A stretch of 64,000 bases of DNA. Origin: Nageia nagi (taxonomy: Eukaryota; Pinophyta). A program made the position numbers and the translations under genes. Below, in pieces: positions 1 through 10,863 of the stretch. Position 1 is the stretch's first letter. Every line of letters starts with the position of its first letter. Where the stretch lies: contig JBITNC010000001.1 of assembly GCA_050084985.1 (NCBI GenBank), positions 84,878,001 to 84,942,000 on the forward strand, in the 5' to 3' direction. The notes under the pieces were generated by a model. It saw nothing but the letters and a program-made list of their open reading frames with translations, made no database searches and was not told where the DNA came from.

Positions 1-1833
1 CTTTTTTTTTTTTATCTTGATTGCTTCCTTTTGATTTGCTTTCCTGCCATGTCAACACTAATATCTACTAAAGCAATGAATCACCATTAGTATCTACAAT
101 ACAATGGCCAACATATCAATATTGGTATCTACCAAAGTAGTGGACAATAAATTGATGTTGGTATATATCAAAATAGTGGCCAATGAGTCACTTTTGAAAT
201 CTACTAAAGCAATGGCCAATGAGAACTTGCATAAAAAGAGATCCAAATGAAACTCCTCAAATGTGCATAAAATCTTATCCCATGGGATAAAATCCTTTGA
301 AATAGTGGGTTCACAAAATGTAGACTCAAAATAATGCATAAATAATAAATCAATGCACTATTTATCTATAATATAATATTGAAGCATATATAAGAAATAT
401 GTCAATAAATGAACTTGATAAATGAGGTACCTTTTTTAGATCCACATCAACATGAAATAACAGAGATCATACATCAATCATGATAACTTATTATAAGAAA
501 CTCACATCATTAATGGCCTAAATGAAGTATATTCTTGTTTAAAAATTGAAGTATTTAGAACAAGATGAAGAGTATTGCAAATCCAACTTTAAACATGATG
601 ACATACCATGCATAACAAATATCGTTAATGACCTGAAATATGAAGAATATGACCTCATGTGAAGAACAAAATATGATAACTACAACTAGGCATAACAAAT
701 CCAAGGTTAATTGGTAAAGACACTATATTAGTTATGGCACATTCCTAGGAGTTACCTGCATATAGAATATTTTGCTTTGATCTTCTTTTATAGATGCATT
801 TGTTCTTGATATCTACACCTTTTACATTGAATTTGGTTATTACATTACTTGTAGAGCATTTATACTTTTCTATAATAACATTATTTAATGCAATAAATAT
901 GAATTATTAATTAATAATAAATCATATTTAGGCTCTACAACAAAATATCTCAAAACTATCGAGCTCATGAATATGTTGATAAAAAATAATGGATTATAAT
1001 AAAATAAATTACTATTTCTCTATAATATTCTTACAAAATTATGCATGAGGATAATCATGTAATACTAGTGTGATTGAACTCTTCTCTTCATCATATTTGA
1101 GGCTCAAAGTCATGAATAGGTTCATTACTCAGATTTGGTTTAATATGATTGTAGAACTACAACATATGTGATATAGAATTAGCCTTGGTATGAAATCAAC
1201 ATTTTCATAATTATGAGATCTAAAGATGAAATTAATATAAGTAAAGTATGATGAAGAGTAGATAACATATCCTTATATTGGTGATGTTACAAAATATCAT
1301 CATGTTTGGATGATGTGACGTTCATATGTTGACCTATCTGATATTTGATTATCTGATAAATAATTCTTTTCTTTTGATATTCTTTTATAAAAAATGTATT
1401 GATCCTTTTCTTTTTTTGAGATTTATAAGTATTACATAGCTTATGGTACATTTATTGGTATTTACACAATTACATTGATTACAATACTCTTTTTGAACCT
1501 TTCAATATCTTTTACATCTTTGATACCTAAAATATGATTTCTATTTTATTAAAAATCATATTTAAGTGTATACAATTACTTACCTCATGAAGCTCCTCAT
1601 CTTTAACATTTGTAGTAGGCATATAATTATTACCAAAGATAGTATATAATGTGACACATAAGATACTATATAATGTTATTCTTGTCACACATATTTGTAA
1701 TATTACACCCAAAGTAAAAATTGATGCTATGCAAGATAATACTATCAATAATAGAGCATCGGTTGGCCATTATATATAAAATATAATTTTCAAAATTCAC
1801 AAATATGTCCCAATAATAATTAAATAATTGACT
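1..1833. other. AT-rich spacer with LTR-edge remnant
   Basis: No coding region is supported here. The stretch is strongly AT-rich and low in complexity. Around 840-939, read on the minus strand, the sequence begins TGTAGAGCC and continues with AT-rich sequence ending near TTGCATTAAATAATG. It resembles the minus-strand LTR edge at 50470-50529 (TGTAGATGC then TTGCATCAATAG). I read this as a diverged relative of the large LTR element found further right. A second weakly similar patch lies at about 1240-1575. No polypurine tract precedes the 939 edge, so the boundary is uncertain. Confidence 0.35.
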
Positions 1834-1838
1834 AAAAT
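1834..1838. repeat. Target site duplication AAAAT (left)
   Basis: The five bases AAAAT immediately before the 5' LTR are repeated exactly at 9473-9477 immediately after the 3' LTR. A 5-bp duplication is typical of LTR-retrotransposon integration and fixes both ends of the copia element. Confidence 0.9.
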
Positions 1839-2327
1839 TGTTAGAATTTGTAATGAAATATTGTGAATATCTAAACTCCATGTAAATTCAATTAATCACT
1901 TAAAGGATATTTTGATACCTTAAGGGATTAATTGAATTCTTTATTATGTAAACTTTGACCTTACCATGTGGTTAGTTGGTAGGTTAAAGTTAGGTAATAT
2001 ATTTATTGTAACCCTAACCTTACCCTTGGGTTAAAGGAAGGTTAGGGAGGTGCTCTCATGCTATAAATAGAGGGCCTCTCCTCTTGTAATAGAACTTAGA
2101 TTTTGAGTAAGATTACTCTACTAGTTTGTGTAGGAGAGAAAGGAATTGTAGTAAGAGGGTGCATAGTTTGAGAATTGAGATCTAGTTGTGGATGTACTCC
2201 TAAGGAGGGAGGAACCACTTATATTGGTGTTATCTTATGTGAATGGTGTTATTAGCTTGTAGATGTTGAATGATTAAGTTTCCTATAGTCTTGGACCTTG
2301 AGGATTAGTGTAGAACTAATTCCATCA
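1839..2327 (+). repeat. 5' LTR of copia element
   Basis: 489 bp, starting TGTTAGAATTTG and ending AATTCCATCA. It carries a TATA-box-like TATAAATAG at 2062-2070, about 265 bp before the end, and a GC-richer stretch after it, as expected for U3-R-U5. Nearly identical to 8984-9472. Confidence 0.93.
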
Positions 2328-2336
2328 ATTGGTACA
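2328..2336 (+). other. Truncated primer-binding site
   Basis: Directly after the LTR is ATTGGTAC. Plant copia elements normally have TGGTATCAGAGC here, complementary to the initiator tRNA-Met 3' end. Only the first five bases (TGGTA) remain before the sequence turns into antisense gag. The rearrangement breakpoint therefore falls inside the primer-binding site. Confidence 0.65.
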
Positions 2337-2919
2337 TTTTCTTATTCAAAGTTTCCTCATGCTTCATAAGAAGTCTAGAAAGGTTATCAAGAGATATGAC
2401 ATCTTCTTCATCATTGAGCCTAGTTTCCATAACCATGACAAAGTTACTAAACTTTATAGAAAGGCTTTGAAGAATGATGAAGACCATGAACTCATCATTG
2501 ATCCAGTTGCACCCACAGCCAACTAGTTGTGTCCTGAGGTCAATGATTTTGTTCAAGTAAATAGAAGCACTTTCATCTTCACCTTGACAATATTGCAACA
2601 ACTTTTGTAAAATAGTGAACCTCCTTGAAAATTTTGACCCAAGGTAAATTTTCTTTAGCCTATCCCAAGCTTCCTTTACTGATGTTGAAGAAGAGATCAT
2701 GAGAAGTACATCATCTAAAACTGCACGATAAATCATTGAAGTTGCTAACTCATTCTTTGAGTTATAGATTTCAAGAGCCTTCTCATCTGTAGGAGTGACC
2801 AAGTCTTCATTAACTATCTACCATAGCTTCGTTGCTTGTAACTCAGCTTTCATACAAGGTTCCCATATGCCGAAGTTGGAACTATTGAGTATATGCTTGG
2901 GTATGAAGGTTTCAACCAT
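2336..2919 (-). pseudogene. gag: Inverted N-terminal half of copia gag
   Basis: Read on the minus strand from ATG at 2919, the product has the usual copia gag pattern: a start like MVETFIPKHIL, then NFGIWEPCMKAELQATKLW followed by a premature TAG (about 2818), then a long open stretch. That stretch contains AWDRLKKIY, then SRRFTILQKLLQY, and later LSRLLMKHEETLNKK. This is the UBN2/retrotran_gag region of Ty1/copia capsid protein. It stops abruptly at the 5' LTR, after which the frame simply reads through LTR sequence. The rest of gag, starting near ARFADYKDKY, is found on the + strand at about 4790. The two halves fit end to end, so an internal inversion is the simplest explanation. Confidence 0.8.
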
Positions 2920-4749
2920 TGCTACACAAAAGTAAATAAGTAAGAAGAATGAATAAATTTCTATAATTTACCATCTATACAAATCAAACATTGATAAGTA
3001 AACATGTATTACATGTCCAAACTTATAAACCAAGATCCGTAGAAGGATAAAGTTGAGGTTGTTTTCTTGTATAGAATTAAGCCTTCACCTGGATGCTTGC
3101 AAAGTGGAGCCCAAGTACTACCAGTCCTCAACCAGTTCACCTTGGACAGTAATATACTCTCTCAGGAAGAAGTACCAACTATTTTCCAAGGATCCGATGT
3201 ATCTTGGACCGACCATTTTAATTATCTTGTTTAAGGTTTTCAAGTTTTTCTCCTAGGTTATCAGGATAATCCTTGAATGGATGTGCAGACATGTGGTATC
3301 ACTACACACATGCCTGTCCACCTAATAGAGTTATGTCCAATCCAATAGAGGTCTTAGGGGCAATTAAGATGGATTTACCACCACTTAGTTCTTCAGACTA
3401 AAAAGGCTCCAATCTGCCCTGTCTTCCCCTCGTGGCTCCCCAAACAAGTCATGTTGTGGAAAAGTACATGCGGATGTGTTCATTTTAGGGGTTACTTTCA
3501 ATATTTTGTGTTTTGCAAGTATAAAGCAATTATGCAAAAATATAAAATAAAGTATTAAAAATACATCATCCATAAGAACTTGAAATATAAGAGTCCAATG
3601 GGTTTTGTGCTAACCCCTAAAGGACATTTTTACATTTTGCATACTTGCTCAAGTTCATAAATTCATTCAAAACTTTAATGAATTTAAAAAGGCTAAGTCC
3701 TACTTAGCATTAATCCATTCATTAATTTTTTAAAAAATTGCATAAGTTCTATACTTAGCATGAATTCATTTTTAAATGTTCTAAGTCCTACTCATGACTA
3801 GTAAAAAGAAATGCCATAAATCACTTAGCAAAGAATGCCTAGGGTTTATTCATAACTTAACATTTAATGAATAAGTCCATTCATACTTGGCATAAATTAT
3901 GAATTCATAGACAATGCTTAAGTCCTACTTTAGCATTAGTTTAAGCATTTAGAGAATTAAAAAATGCATAAGTTAAGCATTAACAAACTTGACATTTAAT
4001 GAATTAAAAAAAAAGGCACTAAATTCTCTCCCTTTTAAGGTTTTATCCCTAAAACTTGTATGCTAAAAAAATTTAGTAGGCATAGCATACTTAACTTAAA
4101 TATTTATCCTTCAAAGATAGCATACTTAGATTACCTTAGTAAATTTTTTTACTAAAAAAGTTTTGCCTAAGTAAATTACCATACTTAGAGAAAAAAAATT
4201 ATACTCCAAAATATCCTCCATGTGCCATATTTTTCTAAAAATTGGAATAGCATTTAAGAGTAATGATGCATAATGTATAAAGGAGATGGCTTGCAAGCAA
4301 AGAAAAAATAAATGCCTACCAAAGAAGGATATATTTGCTTCTAGAGAGCTTGCAAGTATTAATGAAAAAGAAAGGAGACCTATGCATAGTTAATGCTACT
4401 TTTACCTAAGCACTCAAAGTTATAAATGCTTTTAGGTAAGAAATATGGCTACCCTTCCCTTACCAAGAAGGAGTAAATGTTGCTTTGCATGTGCATTTAA
4501 GAATATGCAAGTAGTCAACAAAAAAATTAAATGCACAAAGAAGAAAAAAAAGAAACCTCCAACTTTATTCTAAGAAAAGGAGGGCAACATCAAGGAGAAG
4601 ATACAGAGGGAGGAGAAGAGGGTTGCGTGGAGATTTATGGTGGAGGTCCATTGCATAAGGCTGGGTGGCTCTTCAAAGGGAATGTAAACATAATTGGAAG
4701 GACTCAATTTCATAGGATATCGTAGAATGAAGGCAACGTGGGTTGGTGA
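2920..4749. other. Copia internal region without coding content
   Basis: This lies between the inverted gag half and the + strand gag remainder. 2920-3600 has moderate complexity and may be the inverted leader. 3600-4300 is AT-rich with loosely recurring motifs built on CTTAGCAT and AAGTCCTACT (for example near 3693, 3755, 3784 and 3920), a degenerate repeat without a fixed period. 4300-4750 is purine-rich. No recognisable protein. At about 1.8 kb it is too long for an ordinary copia leader, so foreign sequence is probably included. Confidence 0.5.
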
Positions 4750-5541
4750 GTGCTGACAGTCTATTTAGCGCTTTGTTTTTATGAAGCACGTAATGCACGT
4801 TTTGCTGACTACAAAGACAAATACATTGCTCTAGGATCAACCAAAACTCCTTTCAAGAAGAAGTTCAATCATTATAAATCCAAAGATAACAAATCCTCAT
4901 CTACCTTCAGGAAGCATGAGAAAAAGGGCAACAATAATGGCAACTTCAAGCAAAGGAATGACAAAGCTGGATCAAGCAATCCAACACCTAAGGAAAAGTT
5001 TGATGGAAATTGTAACTTTTGTGGCATCTTTGGTCACAAAGAGTATGATTATCGTAAAAAGAAATTTGCTCAAAAAGGCAAGGGAAATGCAAATGTGAAA
5101 AATTTCAATAATAAAAAGAAGACCAAACATGCTGCTACTTTTGCCTACTACTCAGTGACTCAAACTATTTCAAATGATTGGATTGTTGATTCAAGATGCA
5201 CTAATCACATGTGTTATGAAAAGGATAAGTTTGAAAACTTTCATAAGTACAAGAAGGATGCAGTTGTGATAGGTGATAATTCAGTTTTTGATTTTCAAGG
5301 AATAGGGAGTGTGAAGATTCATGGAAAGGTTCTTGATAATGTCTTTTATGTGCCTAAACTAAGGATGAATCTTATCTCTGTAATTCAGATTACTAGGAAA
5401 GGATACTCATTTGAGTTTACCTCACACTCCTGGTGTGTTAAGAAAGGACTTTTCACCTTGATGAAAGGATCAGTAAAGGATGACCTTTATATTATGGATC
5501 AAGTTCCTTCAAAGATGTGTCTTGCTGCAAATGTTTATTAA
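4750..5541 (+). pseudogene. gag-pro: Copia gag C-terminus and protease
   Basis: An open frame (frame 1) covers the basic C-terminal part of gag, a zinc knuckle at 5011-5052 and the aspartic protease. The knuckle reads CNFCGIFGHKEYDY, so the last cysteine of the CCHC motif is replaced by tyrosine. The protease active-site region at 5188-5196 reads D-S-R where the family has D-S-G, within WIVDSRCTNHM. Both changes should abolish activity. The open frame ends at TAA 5539-5541, but homology continues in the same frame into the integrase region, so this stop is a mutation. The true gag start is not here; it lies inverted at 2919. Confidence 0.82.
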
Positions 5542-6490
5542 AAGGGTAATCTTTGGCATCAATGATTAGGGCACCTTAACCACAAGAGTATTCAAGATAT
5601 GAAAAATTAAGAACTTGTGGAAGGTTTACCTAATATTTCACCCATAATTGGTCTCTATGAAAGGTGCATTCTAGGAAAGATGAATAGGTAAAAGTTTGAA
5701 AAAGATAAGGCAACTCAGGCTACTCATCCTCTTCAGCTTGTGCATTCAGATTTGATAGGTCCATTTTAGACTAAGTCTCTAGGGGGAGCTTCTTATGTTT
5801 TGACCTTCATTGATGAATTCAGCAGGATGACATTTGGTTATCTACTTGAGCACAAGGATCAAACTTTTGATAGGTTTAAAGACTTCAAGGCTCTTATTGA
5901 AAATCAAACTGATTGATGTTGAGATCTAATAATGGGGGTGAGTATAATAGGAATGATTTTAACAACTATTGTGTTAAACATGGGATCAAGTAGCAATTCA
6001 TAATCCCTTACACCCCTCAACAAAATGGAGTTGCTGAAAGGAAGAATCGAACCATTATGGAAATGGCAAGGTGCATGTTGGGTAACCTTCCTAGTTTCTT
6101 ATGGGGTGAAGCTGTTCACACTGCTATTCACACCCTAAATAGGTGTCCTACTAAAGCAGTTGAAGGTAAAACTCTATATGAAGCATGGACAGGAAAGAAA
6201 CCTAACATCTCACACTTTAGGGTCTTCGATTGTGATGCATTTGCCTTCATTACCTCAGAGAAAAGAATGAAGTTGGATAAAAGATAAGAAAAATGCATCT
6301 TTGTGGGTATGATAATCAGCATAGAGGTTACAGGCTCTACTCCTCATCCCATAAAATAGTCTTTATTTCTAGGGATGTCAAGTTCAATGAACTTCTTGAG
6401 GATACGACTTCTCATACTGAGGTGTCTGATTCAGATGATTCTTCACCTGCACCTAACTGGTTGGATGATCACATAGGGAAGTCACCATAA
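5542..6490 (+). pseudogene. int: Copia integrase, broken
   Basis: The GAG-pre-integrase/HHCC region (LWHQ-stop-LGHLNHKSI, with CILGKM following) and the first catalytic Asp (HSDLIGPF, about 5748) are in frame 1 up to about 5918. Then a small deletion shifts the frame to frame 3. There the second Asp motif, normally SDNGGEY, reads S-N-N-G-G-E-Y, losing the catalytic Asp. The catalytic Glu is kept in NGVAERKNRTIMEMA (about 6035). A second one-base shift near 6305 moves to frame 2. In-frame stops occur at about 5563, 5608, 5689, 5767, 5990, 6285 and 6488. The order HHCC then D,D,E confirms a copia integrase core that is multiply inactivated. Confidence 0.85.
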
Positions 6491-7429
6491 GAGCAAAATT
6501 CTCCAGCTCAGAGAATTACAAGGAGTATGACCTTGAATAAATCTTTATTTGCCAAAATTGATAATACGAATGAGCCATCAACCTTCAAAGAAGCTTCCAA
6601 GCAAGAGTGTTGGATGGAAGCTATGAAAGTTGAGTATGAGGTGCTCATAAAAAATGAAACTTAGGATTTGGTTCCTTATCCCAATGAGAAAAATGTGATT
6701 GGAAATAAATGGATATATAAGGTCAAGTACAATTCTAATGGAGAAATTAAAAAATACAAAGCAAGGTTAGTGGCCAAAGGATTCGCTCAGAAATATGGTA
6801 TTGATTATGAGGAAACCTTTGCTCCTATGGCCAAGATGCCTACTATCAGGATAATCCTTGCTCTTTCTGCAGCTCAAGGATGGAAAGTTTTTCAACTTGA
6901 TGTCAAGAGTGCATTTCTCGATGGTGACTTGGATGCAGGAATCTACATGAATCAACCAGAAGGATTTATTCTAGAAGGTAAAGAGTCTTTTGTGTGCAAG
7001 CTAAAGAAGTCTTTGTATGGACTTAAGCAAGCACCTAGAGCATGGTACAAGAAAATTTTAGGAATCTTTGTAGATATTGGTTTTTCCAAGTGCTTCTCTA
7101 ACTCAGATCTCTATGTACTCAATCAAGGAAAAGACATGGTCTTAATTCTCCTTTATGTGGATGATCTTCTCATAACTGGCAATAATATTGAAATCATCCA
7201 AGAGTGCATATCCAAACTGAAGGCAACATTTGAAATGACTGATCTAGGTCTATTGCATTACTATCTTGGGATGCAACTATACCAACATAAAGATTGTACT
7301 TATCTTAGTCAATATAAGTATATATTAGACATCTTGCAAAAGTTTGGAATGGAGGGGTGTAGATATGTTGCAATACATGTTTCTCCTAGAATCAATGTAT
7401 CTCTGAGCTCAAATTCTTAGTTGGCTAAT
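6491..7429 (+). pseudogene. RT: Copia reverse transcriptase
   Basis: Frame 2 holds the RVT_2 domain with well-kept motifs: GNKWIYKVKYNSNGEIKKYK, then KARLVAKGFAQKYGIDYEETFAP, then FQLDVKSAFLDGDL (the first catalytic Asp), LYGLKQAPRAWY, and the polymerase signature YVDD at 7154-7165. The domain is open for 250 codons from about 6668 to 7420. It is preceded by a TAG in place of a conserved Trp (about 6662) and ended by TAG at 7418-7420 where the frame should continue. RT is the best preserved part of the element. Confidence 0.92.
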
Positions 7430-8119
7430 GCTACAACTTATAGGCAACTGATCGGTAGTCTTCTGTATCTGACTATCTCTCAACCTGATATTACCTTTGC
7501 AGTGAATCTGATGGCACGATTCATGCAAAAACCATATGTTGAGGACCTTAATGCTGTTAAGTAAATCTTGAGGTATGTGGCAGGGACAAAGGATCTTGCT
7601 CTTAAGTATTCCAAAGTGCCCTTGATTATTCTCTTCGGGTTCTCAAATTCTGATTATGGGGGAGATAGAGATGATAGAAAATTAACCTTTGCATATGTGT
7701 TCAGCATTGGTTCAGGTGCTATCTCTTGGGCTTCCAAGAAGCAACCTACTATGACTCTTTCTACCATCGAAGCTGAATATCGAGCCATGTCTGTTGCCAC
7801 CCAGGAAGCTATTTGGTTGAGGCATCTTTTGAATGAAATTGGGTATGAGCAAAATGGCCCATCTCTTATTTTTTTAGACAATCAATCCGCTATCTCTTTG
7901 TCTAAGAATCCTGTGTTCCATTAAAGAACCAAACATGTGGAAATCCAAGCCCATTTTATCAGGGAGAAGGTTCTAGATGACATCATACACTTGGAGTATT
8001 GTCCATCTACTGTAAACTCTGTTGATTTATTCACCAAGCCCCTTCCTAAAGCTCAGTTCAGCAAGCTTAGGGATTCTTTCAGGTTGGTGAAGTTACCCTC
8101 AAGGGGGAGTGAAGTTTGA
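7430..8119 (+). pseudogene. RH: Copia RNase H and pol C-terminus
   Basis: In the same frame as RT, homology continues through YRQLIGSLLYLTISQPDIT, the RNase H core (SNSDYGGD, SWASKKQPTMTLSTIEAEYRA, FLDNQSAISLSKNPVFH) and the typical C-terminal end with VDLFTKPLP. The first acidic position (family SDADWAGD) is altered to SDYGGD. In-frame stops at about 7562 (TAA) and 7922-7924 (TAA) break it. The final TGA at 8117-8119 sits at the normal end of copia pol. Confidence 0.88.
8098..8110 (+). other. Internal polypurine-tract-like motif
   Basis: TCAAGGGGGAGTG directly overlaps the end of pol. Plant copia elements usually have this motif just here, with the 3' LTR starting at the TG. In this copy the real 3' LTR starts 875 bp later, after a second polypurine tract. 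The motif may be an ancestral or duplicated tract. Confidence 0.5.
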
Positions 8120-8184
8120 ACTTTTGTTAATGATGACAACTTCACCTTTAAGAGGCCCTTTTGTTGTTATATAGTGTTGATTAT

Positions 8185-8415
8185 GATATACCTCTGTGGT
8201 AAGTTCGCTTTGTGTGAGGAACTTCTTGTACATTTTATACCTCCATGGTAAGTTTGCTCTGCATGAGAAACTTGTTGTATAATTTTTTGAGCATATAATG
8301 ATATACCTCCGTGGTAAGTTTGCTCTGTGTGAGGAACTTCTTGTACATTTTATACCTCTGTGGTAAGTTTGCTCTGCGTGAGAAACTTTTTTGTACAATT
8401 TTTTGAGCATATAAT
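8185..8415 (+). repeat. Tandem repeat, 2 x 115 bp (4 subunits)
   Basis: Two 115-bp copies (8185-8299 and 8300-8414) each consist of two related subunits of about 55-60 bp built on TACCTCYGTGGTAAGTTTGC followed by a YGTGAGRAACTT box. The four subunits start near 8189, 8240, 8304 and 8353. The repeat lies in the non-coding part between pol and the 3' LTR. No protein is encoded. Confidence 0.85.
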
Positions 8416-8972
8416 TAATCAATCAATTTCATTGTTCAAGTATTCATATGAGAAGATCTAGTATGTGTCTTTAGGCATTGTACATTCATCTATATGTTAT
8501 GCTCTATTAATAATCAACACATGTCTATATACAATAGGTGACTATGAGTGATGGCTTGGCATCTCCATGATGACTTATAGTGCACCATTGATCAGTTATT
8601 TATAAGATGGCATTATTTGATTTTCTTATTAATAAAATGAATATATGATGCATCTAACTGATTTTGTTCATGAGTTGCTTGTAGCATGTAGGATCTTCTT
8701 TAGAAATGCAAGTTACTCACCTTGTGTAAGCAAGCTTATGGAGACTCACATGTCAGCTTAAAGTTGATCGACTACTATGTACAGTGAAACCAGTTGTGGT
8801 TAATGATTATATTGTAAACCATTTTATCAAATGGTAATGTAGTGAGTCTCAAACTAGTTCTCAAAAAGATTCTCAAATATGTAAATGTTCTCATCTCTGC
8901 TTGTATCTCTATGGAGGAGAACTCTCTCTTACTCTCTCTGTTCTCTCTTGTACGGTCTATCCCAATATTGCA
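8416..8972 (+). other. Copia 3' untranslated region
   Basis: Non-coding stretch inside the copia element between the tandem repeat and the polypurine tract. Moderately AT-rich, with a CT-rich patch near 8918-8950. No protein homology noticed. Confidence 0.6.
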
Positions 8973-8983
8973 TTAAGGGGGAG
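8973..8983 (+). other. Polypurine tract
   Basis: TTAAGGGGGAG directly before the TG of the 3' LTR; the expected plus-strand primer site. Confidence 0.85.
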
Positions 8984-9472
8984 TGTTAGAATTTGTAATG
9001 AAATATTGTGAACATCTAAACTCCTTGTAAATTCAATTAATCACTTAAAAGATATTTAGATACCTTAAGGGATTAATTGAATTCTTTATTATGTAAACTT
9101 TGACCTTACCATGTGGTTAGTTGGTAGGTTAAAGTTAGGTAATATATTTATTGTAACCCTAACCTTACCCTTGGGTTAAAGGAAGGTTAGGGAGGTGCTC
9201 TCATGCTATAAATAGAGGGCCTCTCCTCTTGTAACAGAACTTAGATTTTGAGTAAGATTACTCTACTAGTTTGTGTAGGAGAGAAAGGAATTGTAGTAAG
9301 AGGGTGCATAGTTTGAGAATTGAGATCTAGTTGTGGATGTACTCCCAAGGAGGGAGGAATCACTTATATTGGTGTTATCTTGTGTGAATGGTGTTATTAG
9401 CTTGTAGATGTTGAATGATTAAGTTTCCTATAGTCTTGGACCTTGAGGATTAGTGTAGAACTAATTCCATCA
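8984..9472 (+). repeat. 3' LTR of copia element
   Basis: 489 bp, same ends as the 5' LTR. The TATA-like box is at 9207-9215. The roughly 8 differences from 1839-2327 are scattered and mostly C/T or A/G. Followed at 9473-9477 by the AAAAT target duplication. Confidence 0.93.
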
Positions 9473-9477
9473 AAAAT

Positions 9478-10726
9478 GACCATTAAAATAAAGTGTATTA
9501 TGCAAAAATGAAATTCTACAAAAAAATATTCAACTCAAAATCCCATAAATACATATGTAAATAAACCTAATATTATCATCTGAAAGTTTCCTACCACCAA
9601 TATCTAAGGTTTAAGAAAAATTCTAGGGCATAAAAATACACCAAAACTTCAAAAATTATGCTCAAAATCTAGGGTTTCCATAAAAAATGATATTGTATAA
9701 AATAAAAATATCCTTAATTTTTTAACAATTTAAAAATAGTAGGGCTTAATAATTTTCTATAAAATTAGGAAAAATAAAGAGAAAATAAAACCTAAGGCTT
9801 TGTATGAAAATATCCATAAAAAATATGATATCTTAAAATAAAAAATATGGTCGATTCGACTTTAAGATGGGCAATAATATCTTGAATATTTCTGTTGACC
9901 ATTAATTATTACTAGGTAGTAACTAGGTTAACATTCACATATCATGATATGTAATAATATCAAACAATAGAATGACATGAAATATAATAATTTGAAATAC
10001 TTGAATAATGAAATAATGTATAAGTGAGGTATTTAAATTATTATATCAGATCTAATGCCAAATAACACTAAGGAGATGAGAGATTTGAGGGAGATAAATA
10101 CTTTTTACTTTACCTGAGTATCAAAGACATATGCATATAGGAACTTGTTGTGAATGGATGAACCTAATATGAAAAATCCATGCCAAATGTAGATAGGAAC
10201 ACTAGTAAAGGATCAAATGGAAGCATAGATGTTGAGCTTGCATATAATAACACCAACACCTAAGGGAGTGCAAATGCTAATATTCTAATTAGTAGAGTCT
10301 ACAACCAATATTTGAATAACAATATGAAAAATGAAAAGCCTAATCTAGCATATAATGAAATGAAAGAGTGATAGGCCTCATGTGATAATCAAATCTCAAG
10401 CCACTAGGGCTAACCATGTTCTCTCTTTTGTATGAGACCATGAAAACACTTTTTAGATTTTATAAGCATCTTGAATAGAAATATGAAATACATAAATATG
10501 TTTTGAAGCACCAACTTGATTAATTAGATTTTCCCACCTTGATTGAGGAAACCCTTCCACCTTGCTAATATTTTCCTTATTTTCTTTATCTCTAGGTTGC
10601 ATAATTTTGTCTTCATATTCCCTCTGAAGAGAAGCATTCCTATGTAAGTGGAAGTTACATCCCTTATTTTGTATCAAAAATTTCTTATTATTCTACCTTT
10701 CTCCATATGGGATATGAGAGAAGAAC
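9478..10726. other. AT-rich spacer with diverged LTR remnant
   Basis: No gene is supported. About 9885-10340 resembles 49030-49330 and 57440-57760: shared blocks include an AGGTTAACATTCACAT-like string, an ACTTAAATTATTGGAT-like string, then GAGATAAATACTTTTT and a pair of GGAACTTGT/GTCG motifs. It appears to be a third, more decayed copy of the 3' part of the LTR of the large minus-strand element. Before the copia insertion it was continuous with 1-1838. Confidence 0.4.
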
Positions 10727-10773
10727 ACAACAATAACAACAATAATAAAACCACCACCACCACCACCACCAAG

Positions 10774-10805
<32 letters not shown>

Positions 10806-10830
10806 CTACTACTACTACTACTACTACTAT

Positions 10831-10863
<33 letters not shown>

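Larger units (their letters stand above)
1839..9472 (+). mobile_element. Ty1/copia LTR retrotransposon, complete but defective
   Basis: A 7,634-bp element bounded by two 489-bp LTRs with TG..CA ends and the 5-bp target duplication AAAAT. Protease, integrase, reverse transcriptase and RNase H lie in that order on the + strand; integrase before RT is diagnostic of Ty1/copia. The N-terminal half of gag is on the opposite strand at 2336-2919, so the internal region is rearranged. Comparing the LTRs by eye I count about 8 differences (about 98.4% identity), mostly transitions. Pol carries about a dozen stops and at least two frameshifts, so the copy cannot encode its own proteins. It is inserted in AT-rich DNA resembling the LTR of the large element at 49-50.5 kb. 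Confidence 0.93.

Noticed and set aside
3053-3573. Small open frames on both strands in the copia internal region
   Set aside because: No recognisable content; likely part of the leader or inserted sequence.
4531-4725. 64-codon + strand open frame with Glu/Gly-rich translation
   Set aside because: A purine-rich stretch in the non-coding part of the copia element; no homology and no fit to gag.
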